A stretch of DNA of 64,000 nt, taken from positions 8,804,001-8,868,000 of the forward strand of contig NZ_CP021978.1 of NCBI RefSeq assembly GCF_004803895.1, written 5' to 3'. A model generated the notes under the pieces. That model had not been told where the DNA came from and searched no databases. It saw only the letters and a program-made list of their open reading frames with translations. Position numbers and translations under genes: made by a program. Shown here piece by piece: positions 38,723-47,240 of this stretch. Position 1 is the stretch's first letter, and every line of letters starts with the position of its first letter. The stretch comes from Streptomyces hawaiiensis (lineage in GTDB: Bacteria; Actinomycetota; Actinomycetes; Streptomycetales; Streptomycetaceae).

Positions 38723-38929
38723 TCTGCCAGCCTTTCATGAGGAGTTGCGCACTCGGCGGGAAGGGCGGTCACGAGCAACCTGGCGGGGCGAAGTGGGTGG
38801 TGCGGATACCTTTTTCGTCCGCGGGCAGGCGCTGCACATCGGTGGTTGTTGTTCTGTGGCGCGGGCTGTCTGGAGTAGGTGGTCGACTCGGCTGACCCGT
38901 CAGTTCGACCCACCGCCCGGTGTGCGGGT

Positions 38930-39562
38930 TCAGTCGAACCTGTTCAAACGCCTGCCCGTCCACGGGTCGACGCCCGCGTCGAGGGAGCGTTCCTCGTCCC
39001 GGAAGTTCAGGAACCGGGCGCTCCGCACCCTCCACAGGGTCTCATCGCTCACGGGGCATGTAGGAAAGGTGCCGCGCAGCAGACCAAGGAGGAACTCCAC
39101 CATACCCACGTCGTGGACCTGCCACCCGCCGCCCTGCCGTTCCCAGACCGCGACGGGCCAGTTGTCCGGGTCAAGGTCGGACGCCACCCAGCACAGAGCA
39201 TCCGCGCTGCTCGTCTGCCCCCAGACAAGCATGTCCTCCAGCCGGTGCCTGGAGCCCGCCTCCGACCCCTGCCACACGCGCATCGACTCCGAGCCGACAG
39301 CGCTTGCCGGCAACCGCCCCACCGTCAGCGGCGCACCCGTCGTACCCGGGCGGGGGACCCACACATAGACGCTGTCCTCGATCGAGCCAGCGCCAAAGGA
39401 CGTCACAAAGTCCCTGTAGTCGCTGGGAAAGGAGGGCACACCGAGTTCGGTCGCGGCCACGCCCCAGTCGACGGTGTCCCCCGCTGCCTCCTCTTCGTGG
39501 AGCAGCAGCATCACGGACTTCAGTTGTTCCAGCCCGTCGCGCATGGCGCCTTCCTCGTTCAT
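38930..39562 (-). CDS. SMI1/KNR4 (SUKH)-family protein
   Basis: The 210-residue product has the SUKH pattern: AATELGVPSFPSDYRDFVTS followed by FGAGSIEDSVYVWVPRPGTT near residues 35-75, a central ALCWVASDLDPDNWPVAVWE, and a C-terminal helix region (VGMVEFLLGLLRGTFPTC). SUKH proteins are commonly immunity proteins of polymorphic toxins. No toxin gene is adjacent, so it may be an orphan. The start at 39562 could instead be ATG six codons later (39544), which has a GAGGAAGG site. It is on the same strand as the S1 gene. Confidence 0.75.
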   Translation of the reverse strand: MNEEGAMRDGLEQLKSVMLLLHEEEAAGDTVDWGVAATELGVPSFPSDYRDFVTSFGAGSIEDSVYVWVPRPGTTGAPLTVGRLPASAVGSESMRVWQGSEAGSRHRLEDMLVWGQTSSADALCWVASDLDPDNWPVAVWERQGGGWQVHDVGMVEFLLGLLRGTFPTCPVSDETLWRVRSARFLNFRDEERSLDAGVDPWTGRRLNRFD

Positions 39563-40018
39563 CGGTTCATGAACCCCCGTCGCAGGCGACCAGGACGGTC
39601 CGGGGGCCCATCCACGTGTAGTGCACCACCTGTCCTGGCGGCGGTGTCCCGACGGCGTCTTCGCCGGCCAGAGCCGATCTTCTCACCATGACCCTCTGCT
39701 ATCGCTCCTGCCGAGTGTGCACCCAGGGCAGGGTCAACGGGCAGCGTCCCCGCATGACAACCAAGGAGTCCGCATCACGACGTCGCGCGCACTCGTTTCC
39801 GACCGGCCGGATCTCGATTCAGGCACCCGCAAGCTCCCGCACACCGTTGTGGTGGTGGAGTTCAGAGAGGGGAGCGCATTCGGCCCCTGGCCGCGGGACC
39901 GGGGATGGTGTTCCGTCGACCCCGCGGCTGCGCCTGAAGCAGCCGTCGAGTACGAGCCAGTGACCGAGAGCCTCCGTCTCCGTCGTCGGTGCAGTCGTGT
40001 CCAGCGAGCACTCCTGAC
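39563..40018. other. No convincing gene upstream of the IS6 element
   Basis: Two overlapping plus-strand frames (one with RPDLDSGTRKLPHTVVVVEF) are open for about 90 residues, but neither resembles a known family and neither has a convincing ribosome site. The right end is the IS6 left repeat. Confidence 0.4.
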
Positions 40019-40874
40019 GGTGCCGTCACGTTACTGACAGGGGTGGGATGATCTTGTGGTTGATCGTGCCGGGGAGGGGTTCACTCGTGTCGTCCGCGTC
40101 GCCGTCGTACAAGGGGCACCGGTACCCGGTGGAGATCATCTCCCACTGTGTGTGGCTGTACTTCCGCTTCCCGCTCAGCTTCCGTGAGGTCGAGGAGCTG
40201 ATGCTGGAGCGCGGCGTGATCGTGTCCTACGAGAGCATCCGCCGCTGGTGCCTGAAGTTCGGGCAGCAGTACGCCAATTCGCTGCGCCGCCGCCGGCCCC
40301 GGCCGGGTGACAAGTGGCACCTGGACGAGGTCTTCATCAAGATCCACGGCGAGCAGAAGTACCTGTGACGGGCCGTCGACCAGGACGGCATGGTGCTGGA
40401 CATCCTGGTCCAGAACCGGCGGGACAAGGCCGCGGCCAGGCGCTTCTTCCGTCGGCTCCTCAAGGAGGAGACCGGGTCCGTGCCGCGGGTGGTCGTCACC
40501 GACAAGCTCCGCTCCTATGGCGCCGCCCACGAGAGGTCATGCCCTCGGTCGAGCACTGCTCCCACAAGGGCCTGGACAACCGGGCCGAGAACTCCCACCA
40601 GCCGACCCGGCAGCGCGAACGGGCCATGAAAGGCTTCCGCAGCACCGGCGGAGCGCAGAGATTCCTCGCCGCGTTCAGCGGGATCTCACCCCACTTCCGA
40701 CCCCACCGCCACAGCCTGTTCGCTACCCACTACCGAGCCGAGATGATCATCCGCTTCGCCTCTTGGGACCACATCGCCGGCCTGCCCGCAACAGCCTGAT
40801 CCAGGCCGACACCCGGGCCGGCCACACCCCAGCACGCTGTCAGGCACCCACGCACCCAACAACGTGACAGCGCC
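40019..40874. mobile_element. IS6-family element
   Basis: GGTGCCGTCACGTT at 40019-40032 pairs with AACGTGACAGCGCC at 40861-40874 (12 of 14 positions identical as inverted repeats), and the size (856 bp) is normal for this family. The transposase inside is broken. Confidence 0.75.
40087..40799 (+). pseudogene. IS6-family transposase with an in-frame TGA and a frameshift
   Basis: The frame starts at GTG 40087 (SSASPSYKGHRYPVEIISHC) and gives FREVEELMLERGVIVSYESI, then RPGDKWHLDEVFIKIHGEQK (first Asp). A TGA at 40366-40368 stands where the family has Trp (YL-W-RAVDQDG). Reading through, RRLLKEETGSVPRVVVTDKL (second Asp) follows. A shift near 40535 then leads to NRAENSHQPTRQRERAMKGF (Glu region) and the end at 40799. 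Two separate lesions make the copy inactive. Confidence 0.85.
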
Positions 40875-40915
40875 CTCCCAACCGCTCGGTGTGCTGATCT
40901 TGGGCCAACGCGGGC

Positions 40916-42079
40916 ATGCTGGTGGGTGTGAGGCTGGGGGAGGCGGTGCACGGGCCGCGCGCGGACGAGGAGTTGCCGGTGTGGCGGACGCATGTGCCGC
41001 GGAAGGTCCGTTGGCGTTCCACGAGGGCCATGCGGACCGCGCTACGGCGTGGGGAGATGCTGGGCGGCGGAGCGACACGCGAGTTGGAGAGGCGGTTCCG
41101 GGAGTCGTTCGACCGGCACGCGGTCGCCGTCTCCTCTGGAATGGACGGGCTCGAACTGCTGCTGGAGCACTACGGCGTCGGACAGGGCCGGACGGTCGTT
41201 GTCCCGGCCAACTGCTTTCCGTCCATTCCCGCGCTCGCCCTGCGGCTGGGCGCCCGACTGGTCTCTGCGCAGATCGACGACGTCCATCTGTGCCTGGCTC
41301 CCGAGGCCTGGCGGCGGGAGGTCCTGGAGGAGGCGCCGATCGTGGTGTGGGTTCACCACGCGGGCATGGTCGGCAGTGCTGCGATGCAAACCATCACGCG
41401 GCTGCGTGAGGCCGGTTGCACGGTAGTGGAGGACTGTGCGTACCTGCTTCCGGACTCAGCTCCAGCAGATGGACCGGGTACCTGGGGCGACGGTGCCATC
41501 TTCTCCTTCCATCAAATCAAGCCGATGGGTGCGGCTGGCGGAGGGGTGGTGCTCACACGCGAAGGCCGCGTCGCCGACGGGCTGGCCGTGCGTCGCTCGC
41601 ACAGCGGTCAGGAGAGCCGCTGGCAGGGGGGTGATGTTCTTTGTCGCGGGCGGGAGTTGAGCGAGTTTGCCGCCGCTGCTGCCGTGGCACGATTCGTCCA
41701 CCGGGACGAGATCCGTGACCGGCTGCGGTCGCTGGCCGAGGAGTACGCGTCGTCGCTGGCTCGTTGGCTTCCGCCTGGCCGCGTGCCCCAGGACACGTGG
41801 GGACGCTTCACGATCCGCGCCCGTTCGGCGGGCGAGGCAGCTCTGCTGCGCAAGAACCTGAACCTGCGGCGCATCCGCACCAATGTGATGTTCGCCTTCC
41901 CGTGGACCTCTCATCCCGCATTCTCGGATGTGACCCAGCCCAACGCCCCGGAACTGACAGGACTGCTGCGCAGCAACGTATGCGTCCCGTACCACCCGGG
42001 CATGCGCCGCCGGGACGCTCGCCGGGTCGCGGCGGCCGTGGCGGAGCATTCCGACTCGTCCCGGCACACGGGGCATTGA
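40916..42079 (+). CDS. DegT/DnrJ/EryC1/StrS-type PLP aminotransferase
   Basis: The product contains AVAVSSGMDGLELLLEHYGV (cofactor phosphate cup, residues about 70-88) and RTVVVPANCFPSIPALALRL. VVEDCAYLLPD carries the cofactor-binding Asp173, and GAIFSFHQIKPMGAAGGG carries the expected Schiff-base Lys202. These enzymes aminate nucleotide-sugars or similar ketones in antibiotic and surface-glycan pathways. No sugar-pathway neighbours are seen. The first ATG (40916) is close to the IS6 right end at 40874. GTG 40928 is an alternative. The native promoter may have been replaced by the IS. Confidence 0.85.
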   Translation: MLVGVRLGEAVHGPRADEELPVWRTHVPRKVRWRSTRAMRTALRRGEMLGGGATRELERRFRESFDRHAVAVSSGMDGLELLLEHYGVGQGRTVVVPANCFPSIPALALRLGARLVSAQIDDVHLCLAPEAWRREVLEEAPIVVWVHHAGMVGSAAMQTITRLREAGCTVVEDCAYLLPDSAPADGPGTWGDGAIFSFHQIKPMGAAGGGVVLTREGRVADGLAVRRSHSGQESRWQGGDVLCRGRELSEFAAAAAVARFVHRDEIRDRLRSLAEEYASSLARWLPPGRVPQDTWGRFTIRARSAGEAALLRKNLNLRRIRTNVMFAFPWTSHPAFSDVTQPNAPELTGLLRSNVCVPYHPGMRRRDARRVAAAVAEHSDSSRHTGH

Positions 42080-42092
42080 AAGGAGCGATGCC

Positions 42093-42659
42093 TTGTCCTC
42101 ACCTTCCGACCCGGGCCCTGGCGAAGAGGGATGGGAGGTCCCGAAGCCGATCGGCTACATCGCGGCATCGGAATCCATCCATTTCGTCGCGGCTCCCCTG
42201 CTGGCCGCCGCCGCGATCACCGCAATCGGCGTCATCCTCGCGGACGGCGACAAACTGCGGTGGCCGGACGCAGCGGTCTTGGCATTGACCGTCTGCGTCA
42301 CGCTGTTCGTGTTTTCGATCCAACGCAGCTTCAACGCGCGGGCGCATCTGTTCAGCGCCGCCGACATCGACGACTGGTTCGGGACCGCGTACCGGCCGCC
42401 CGACACGGTCCTGAAACAGCATCAGCACGCCGGGGTCAAAAAGTGGCGCACAACCGTCCGGGGCGCGACCAACGCCTACAACCTGGGTGTCGTCACCCTG
42501 GGCCTGGGCGCCTGCCTGGCCCTCGCGCCCCCTGAGGACACGACGTTCTGGCAAGCGTTCTTCCGCTGGACGGCGTCCGGTGTCGCCGCAGTCTCCGCCG
42601 GCACAGAAGGGATCTCGACGGCCCGGATCTGGCACAGCCAAAGACCCGGATCCCCTTAA
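42093..42659 (+). CDS. Small integral membrane protein of unknown function
   Basis: The 188-residue product is best started at TTG 42093, eight bases after AAAGGAG and 14 bases after the aminotransferase stop. It has transmembrane helices near residues 30-50 (HFVAAPLLAAAAITAIGVIL), 60-75 (AAVLALTVCVTLFVFS) and about 130-145 (LGVVTLGLGACLALA). A central soluble loop contains DIDDWFGTAYRPPDTVLKQH. It is likely co-transcribed with the aminotransferase and the next gene. I do not recognise the family. Confidence 0.7.
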   Translation: MSSPSDPGPGEEGWEVPKPIGYIAASESIHFVAAPLLAAAAITAIGVILADGDKLRWPDAAVLALTVCVTLFVFSIQRSFNARAHLFSAADIDDWFGTAYRPPDTVLKQHQHAGVKKWRTTVRGATNAYNLGVVTLGLGACLALAPPEDTTFWQAFFRWTASGVAAVSAGTEGISTARIWHSQRPGSP

Positions 42660-42708
42660 CCACACCGCAGGCAGCCCGTCCGCCAAGCCGAGGAACGGAT
42701 GTGACGAC

Positions 42709-43239
42709 ATGAGCGGTGCCGATCCAGGCCTTAAGCCCTCGCAGAACTACTACACCTACTGTCCCCTCTGCAACGGCATCTTCCACGAGGAGAGCACCCA
42801 AGGACTGCTCCGCAGGAAGTCCCCCGCCCACTTCGCCCACAGGGACGGGTGCGAGGCAGCGATCCTTCCCACGGAGGAACTGCTGAGCATCTGCAGCTGG
42901 CCGGACCGAGTCCGGGATGCGATCCGACAGCGGCGCACCGAGCAGCAGCATTTCACCCAGAACAATACCGATGGCGTTGATGCGACGTTGTTCGTCCAGC
43001 TGGCCGGGTACGTCGGCCAGATCAGCTCCACGCTGGGCATGCCCGAGCCGGAACGCGCAGAGCTCGAGCGCGTCGCCCAGGACCTCCACGACGAAGCGAC
43101 CTCGGAGAACCCCGAGCCGGGCCGCCTGCGGCAGTTCACCACCCAGCTCAAGGACAAGCTGGGGGAGGCCGGCACCACCATGGCCGCCACGATGGGTGTC
43201 CAGATGGCCGAGCAGGCCCTTGGAGCACTGGGGCAGTAG
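42709..43239 (+). CDS. Putative zinc-binding protein of unknown function
   Basis: The 176-residue product starts at ATG 42709 after a GAGG-type site. Its N-terminus holds a Cys/His cluster (YCPLCNGIFHEE, then AHFAHRDGCEAAI) that could bind zinc. The middle and C-terminal parts are helical and acidic (MPEPERAELERVAQDLHDEA). The end, FTTQLKDKLGEAGTTMAATM, resembles amphipathic helices of small regulatory proteins. It follows the membrane protein by 50 bases, and a strong terminator stands after it, so the three genes form an operon. Confidence 0.65.
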   Translation: MSGADPGLKPSQNYYTYCPLCNGIFHEESTQGLLRRKSPAHFAHRDGCEAAILPTEELLSICSWPDRVRDAIRQRRTEQQHFTQNNTDGVDATLFVQLAGYVGQISSTLGMPEPERAELERVAQDLHDEATSENPEPGRLRQFTTQLKDKLGEAGTTMAATMGVQMAEQALGALGQ

Positions 43240-43260
43240 CGCCCCGCCGTACAGCGCCAC

Positions 43261-43293
43261 GAGCCCCCGGGAGGTCTGCTCTCCCGGGGGCTC
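43261..43293. terminator. Perfect 13-bp terminator hairpin
   Basis: GAGCCCCCGGGAG at 43261-43273 pairs exactly with 43281-43293 around a 7-base loop, 21 bases after the preceding stop codon. It probably ends the aminotransferase operon. Confidence 0.85.
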
Positions 43294-43460
43294 CGGCCTT
43301 CGTGGACGCTCCAGCGAGCGAAGCCGTTCCCCTACGCCGCCCAGCCGAGTCTGGCCTACCGGGACCGCGCACGGACCGCCTCACCGAACTCCTCCCGACC
43401 GCCGCCGATGTCCCCCGTGATGCCTCCATCGTCCTGGGCAGCTGGGCCGTGGCGGCATTT

Positions 43461-44117
43461 TCACGGGGCGGGTGTGTAGGTGACGGTCTGGTCGGGACAA
43501 GCTGCGGCGAGGTCGTTCAGGGCGGCGTATTCGGTGTCGTCGGTGGTGAGGTTCCAGCGGAGGGTGGCGGTCCATTCGGCTGCGTACCGGCAGAGGACGT
43601 CGGTGGCCGGGGGCATCCACTGGGCGGGGTCCTGGTCGGCATTGCTGCGGTTGGAGCGGGCGGTGACCGCGACGAGCGACGCCTCCTGGCCCTGGTCGTT
43701 GGCGTAGGCCTCGCGGCGCTGCGCGGTCCAGGCGGAGGCGCCGCTGTCCCAGGCTTCGGCCAGGGGCACCATGTGGTCGATGTCCAGGCCGGAGGCGGAC
43801 GTCACCGTCATCTGGTCGTAGTACGACCACCAGGTGCCGCCGGTGATCCGGCACCTGGGGCCCACGGTGGGTGCTTCGACGGCTTCGGCGATGAGGACTT
43901 CGCTGCGGGTGGTGCAGCCGTCGGCCGGGTCGTCGCCGCCAGTCCAGTGCTTGAACGCCTCGCGCGTGTAGCCGTCGCGGGACTCGGTGGCCAGCGGCAG
44001 GTTCGCGACGGCCTCGGCGAGCGGAACGGTCTCCGCCGCGTGTGCGGGCGGGGCGGTGGTGAGGGACAGGACGGCGAGCAGCGCGGCCGGCAGGCCGCGC
44101 AGCAGAGCAGTACTCAT
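43461..44117 (-). CDS. Secreted HNH/DUF1524-type nuclease
   Basis: The 218-residue product begins with a signal peptide (LLRGLPAALLAVLSLTTAPP, AHA-AET). The mature part carries GYTREAFKHWTGGDDPADGC and the nuclease signature GLDIDHMVPLAEAWDSGAS, then LVAVTARSNRSNADQDPAQW. The DIDH histidine and RSN asparagine correspond to the HNH metal-binding motif of DUF1524/GmrSD-type C-terminal domains. Cysteines (DGC, PRCRIT, DVLCRY, AAACPD) could form disulfides. An extracellular DNase is likely. It is convergent with the aminotransferase operon. Confidence 0.85.
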   Translation of the reverse strand: MSTALLRGLPAALLAVLSLTTAPPAHAAETVPLAEAVANLPLATESRDGYTREAFKHWTGGDDPADGCTTRSEVLIAEAVEAPTVGPRCRITGGTWWSYYDQMTVTSASGLDIDHMVPLAEAWDSGASAWTAQRREAYANDQGQEASLVAVTARSNRSNADQDPAQWMPPATDVLCRYAAEWTATLRWNLTTDDTEYAALNDLAAACPDQTVTYTPAP

Positions 44118-44425
44118 GCACCTGTTGGTAGCGGCCCACCTGGGGCGCACATGCCGGAGACGGCGGTTGCGCCCCTCGTGTGAGTGCAATGGTCGTACCA
44201 GAGAAACGGCACAGCCGGCTCTATGGAGCGTGTGGTCACGCGGCGAGGGTGTCCCGCAGTTCCCATAGGCGCGTTCGCGGTGGTGTGGGTAGAGATGGAT
44301 GCGATTCCAGGGCGCGGCGGCGTACCAGGCTGGTGCGGTGGCGCACTGTCTGAACATGTTGGTGGCCGGAGCGGGTTCCGCCTGCGGCGGAGAGAAGTGG
44401 AACCAGAAGCGGAACCGATGCAGCT
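44118..44425. other. Intergenic region between nuclease and sigma-factor genes
   Basis: This divergent spacer of about 300 bases should hold promoters for both genes. No ECF-type promoter or other motif could be assigned with confidence. Confidence 0.4.
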
Positions 44426-45085
44426 GTGCGGACACTTGTTGTTGTGGACTTCCTATTGCATGAACGGGTCCGGTCTGGCGATCGGACGGCGTTCGCCGAG
44501 ATTTTCGACGAGCATGCGCGTGTCGTCTATGCCCATGCGATCAGGACGACGGGTGACTGGACCCTAGCCGAGGACGTCATGTCCCTCACCTTTCTGGAGG
44601 CCTGGCGGCTGCGCGACAAGCTGCGCGAGGAAGTCAGAAGCGTCCGGGCATGGCTTTTGGGCATCGCGACCAACGTGATGCGCAACATTGCCCGAGCGGC
44701 ACGTCGGCATCGGGAGGCGATGTCCCGTCTACCACCGCCGGAAGCGTTGCCCGACTTTTCAGACGAGGTGGTCGGCCAGATGGCCGACGCTCAGCGGCTG
44801 GCCGCCGCAGCCCGAGCGTTGCAACGTCTGAAGCGGACCGAGCGCGAGGTCTTCACCCTGGTCGTCTGGTCCGATCTGGGATACGCCGCAGCCGCAGAGG
44901 CGTTGGGGATCCCTGTAGGCACCGTACGTTCCCGGCTCTCACGAGCGAGAGAGAAGCTGCGCCAGCTCGTCGAGGAGGAGCTTGTATCAGATCCGCATCG
45001 TGTGGAACTGCGCACCGACAGCGGACACATATCGCAGAGCGGGGAGGCCGCAGCCCGCCCTTCCCACAGGAGGAGTGCACGATGA
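44426..45085 (+). CDS. ECF-type RNA polymerase sigma factor
   Basis: The product has sigma region 2 at about residues 12-75 (SGDRTAFAEIFDEHARVVYA, then TLAEDVMSLTFLEAWRLRD) and a linker. Region 4 lies at about 130-185 (ALQRLKRTEREVFTLVVWSD, then GYAAAAEALGIPVGTVRSRL and SRAREKLRQLVEEEL). Start GTG 44426 is the first plausible. GTG 44444 is an alternative closer to the family N-terminus. The stop overlaps the start of the next gene by ATGA, showing translational coupling with the membrane partner, as in sigma/anti-sigma-like operons. Confidence 0.9.
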   Translation: MRTLVVVDFLLHERVRSGDRTAFAEIFDEHARVVYAHAIRTTGDWTLAEDVMSLTFLEAWRLRDKLREEVRSVRAWLLGIATNVMRNIARAARRHREAMSRLPPPEALPDFSDEVVGQMADAQRLAAAARALQRLKRTEREVFTLVVWSDLGYAAAAEALGIPVGTVRSRLSRAREKLRQLVEEELVSDPHRVELRTDSGHISQSGEAAARPSHRRSAR

Positions 45086-46083
45086 GCCTGGAGCAGCGGG
45101 AACAGTCCGAGCGTGAGCAGGCGAGCCGGATGCTGCCTCCGGCTCCCTACCCGGAGCCGGCACCCCGACGAGTTGAAGCCCGCCGTGAGCACTTCTTGAC
45201 CGAGATCGACCGGCAGGCGCGGTCCCGCTCCCCCCGCGGGGCACTGCGGTCGAGAGGACGCTGGGGGCTGGCACTGGGCGCGGCAGTGGCTGCTGGAGCG
45301 GCCGTCGTCGTTCTCACTCTCAACTTCGGCTCCCCTGGAGCTCCGCCCAACGTGCCACCGGCTTCTGCAGCGTCGGTCGAACTGCTGGAGAGAGCGGCTC
45401 TGGCCGCCGCTACGACGCCGCAGACGAAGGTACGCGCCGGGCAGTACTCATACGTGAAAACGGTCGGCCACACATCGGTGCTGTCCGAGACCAAGTCCGG
45501 CGAGATGCAACTCCTGCGCGAAAACGAGGCCATGGAGCAGTGGACCTCGGTGGACGGCAGTGAACAGACTCTGCAGCGCAAAGAAGGCAACGACAAACTG
45601 CTGCCTGGCACTCCGGGCCGAGGCAATCTGAACGCACCGACCTACAATTTCCTGGCTGCCCTTCCAACTGATCCTGACCTCCTGCTGAAGCAGATCCGCG
45701 ACGACGCTGAGAAGAATCACGGAGCCGGTTCCGACTCCACGACTGGACCGGACCAGGAAGCCTTCGTCACGATCGGCGACTTGCTGCGCGACGGGGTGAG
45801 TCCCCCCGAGACCACTGCGGCCCTCTACCGTGCCGCTGCCCTCATTCCCGGAGTCGACGTCGTCCCCGACGCCGTCGACGCGGCAGGCCGAAAGGGGATC
45901 GCCGTCGCCCGAACACACGACGGCGAACGCACGGAGTGGATCTTCGACAAGAGTACGGCCCGGCTGCTGGGTGAACGCACAGTCCTCCTGGAGGACAACG
46001 CCTGGGGCAAGGTCGGCACCGTCGTCACCTCCGTCGCCGTCATCGGCAGCGGCATCGTCGACGAGGCCGGACGAACCAACTAG
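45082..46083 (+). CDS. CU044_5270-family membrane protein, probable sigma-factor partner
   Basis: The 333-residue product starts at ATG 45082. A basic cytoplasmic N-terminus (PAPRRVEARREHFLTEIDRQ) is followed by one transmembrane helix at about residues 60-83 (WGLALGAAVAAGAAVVVLTL) and an extracellular domain (GQYSYVKTVGHTSVLSETKS, VTIGDLLRDGVSPPETTAAL, AALYRAAALIPGVDVVPDAV). This is the layout of CU044_5270-type proteins, usually encoded with ECF sigma factors. The role as membrane anchor or anti-sigma is inferred from coupling. Confidence 0.85.
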   Translation: MSLEQREQSEREQASRMLPPAPYPEPAPRRVEARREHFLTEIDRQARSRSPRGALRSRGRWGLALGAAVAAGAAVVVLTLNFGSPGAPPNVPPASAASVELLERAALAAATTPQTKVRAGQYSYVKTVGHTSVLSETKSGEMQLLRENEAMEQWTSVDGSEQTLQRKEGNDKLLPGTPGRGNLNAPTYNFLAALPTDPDLLLKQIRDDAEKNHGAGSDSTTGPDQEAFVTIGDLLRDGVSPPETTAALYRAAALIPGVDVVPDAVDAAGRKGIAVARTHDGERTEWIFDKSTARLLGERTVLLEDNAWGKVGTVVTSVAVIGSGIVDEAGRTN

Positions 46084-46153
46084 AGGACCGAAAGGTTCCG
46101 CAACGCAGCGCAGTACATCAATGACAGTGAGCATGCAATGTCGAACATTAGGA

Positions 46154-46192
46154 CGGTTGTGATCGGGAATTCGACATTCTCGATCACAACCG
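46154..46192. terminator. Hairpin after the sigma-factor operon
   Basis: CGGTTGTGATCG at 46154-46165 pairs perfectly with 46181-46192 around a 15-base loop, 70 bases after the operon. It is not followed by a T-run. It may be a terminator or an operator-like palindrome. Confidence 0.5.
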
Positions 46193-46263
46193 CACTCAAA
46201 CAACAGAGCCTGCTGTGGGATCCCTGTGACGCATCGACACACAAACCTCACAGGAGTAACAGC

Positions 46264-46323
46264 ATGCGCACTGCACGCGTCCTCGTCCCGGTCGTTGCCG
46301 CCCTCTGCGCCTTGGCAACGAGC
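46264..46323 (+). pseudogene. Signal-peptide start of a lost secreted protein
   Basis: An ATG after CAGGAGTAACAGC begins MRTARVLVPVVAALCALATS, a good signal peptide. The sequence then runs out of frame into the relaxase remnant. The original mature protein was replaced by the junction near 46314-46323. Confidence 0.45.
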
Positions 46324-47114
46324 GCGACGAGTGGATCGAGGACGAGGCTGCGGTGATCCGGTACGGCAAGGACGGCATCTACCGGGTGCGGCCGCCCGGC
46401 GGTCTGGTCGCCGCGCGCTTCCGCCACTACGAGGCACGGTCGGGGATGCCCTTGCTCCATGACCATCTGCTGCTGTCCGTGAAGGGGCAGCGGCTGGACG
46501 GGAAGTGGGGGTCGATCCACACCCTGGCCCTGCACGAGAACACCGTGGCCGCCTCCGCGCTCCACAACGAGCTCGTGGCCGCTGAGGTTTGCGAGGCGCT
46601 GGGGCTGGCGACCGAGCCGCGCGTTGTCACCCCGGGGCGCCGGCCTGTGATGGAGATTGCCGGGGTGCCGCACGAGCTGATCCGCTTCACCTCCCGGCGC
46701 AGTGACCAGATCGCCGCCTGCCTGGCAGAGCTGGAGCACGAGTACGTCACCGCCGTCGACGACGACGGTGAGCTGAAGTTCCTGCCCGTGGTCTCCGAGC
46801 GGGCCCGCGCCAAGCTGAACGGGGTGGCCGCCCGCAAGACTCGCCCGCCGAAGCAGTCGGCCCGGCCGCTCGCGCAGCTGCGCGCGTGGTGGAAGGCGAG
46901 CGCGATCCTCACCTCCGGGGTGGCCGTCGACGTCATCAACTCCCTCCTCGAGTACGCCCGCGCTGCGGCTGCGGCTGCGGCTGCGGCTGCGGCGATCCGG
47001 GCCCGGGTCGCCGCCGTGGTCGATGTGGCCCTGGCGGCCGTCGACGTCGCCGCGACGGTGTTCGTGATGAACGAAGGCGGCCGCTTCCACCGTCGGCACC
47101 TGCTCGCCGAAGCG
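46314..47114 (+). pseudogene. MobF-type relaxase (TrwC/TraI-like), internal remnant
   Basis: The plus-strand frame begins without a start as NERDEWIEDEAAVIRYGKDG and gives RHYEARSGMPLLHDHLLLSV, KGQRLDGKWGSIHTLALHEN and TVAASALHNELVAAEVCEAL. SDQIAACLAELEHEYVTAVD and NEGGRFHRRHLLAEA follow. The HDH in LLHDHLLLSV belongs to the metal-binding histidines of MobF relaxases, which nick and transfer conjugative DNA. The catalytic N-terminal tyrosines and the helicase part are missing. Homology ends at about 47114, where repeat-rich DNA follows. Confidence 0.75.
46962..46994. repeat. Six-base tandem repeat (GCTGCG) encoding polyalanine
   Basis: Five complete GCTGCG units plus GCG lie inside the relaxase remnant and encode a run of about eleven alanines (ARAAAAAAAAAAAIR). 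Ten or fewer alanines would be expected at this point, so repeat-unit slippage is likely. Confidence 0.8.
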
Positions 47115-47137
47115 ATGGAGAGGGTGGTGCGCATCGT

Positions 47138-47240
47138 GGTGCGCACGGATGGACTCGGTGCGCACCGGGTGGATGCGCACCACCGCACCAGGTGCGCATC
47201 CACCCGCACGGTGGTGCGGCTACCGGTGCGCATCGGGTGC
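47138..47240. repeat. Cluster of GGTGCGCA repeats with a 15-bp perfect hairpin
   Basis: GGTGCGCA or its complement occurs repeatedly (about 47127, 47139, 47158, 47173 reverse, 47191 and 47224). GGGTGGATGCGCACC at 47167-47181 pairs exactly with 47191-47205 around nine bases. The block lies between the relaxase remnant and the 3' end of the minus-strand gene at 47220. It could be a bidirectional terminator, or an oriT-like or regulatory array of the old conjugative element. Confidence 0.6.

Noticed and set aside
46154..46192. Possible recombination attachment site
   Set aside because: The repeat is a simple hairpin after an operon with no second copy elsewhere in the window, so a terminator-like role is more likely.
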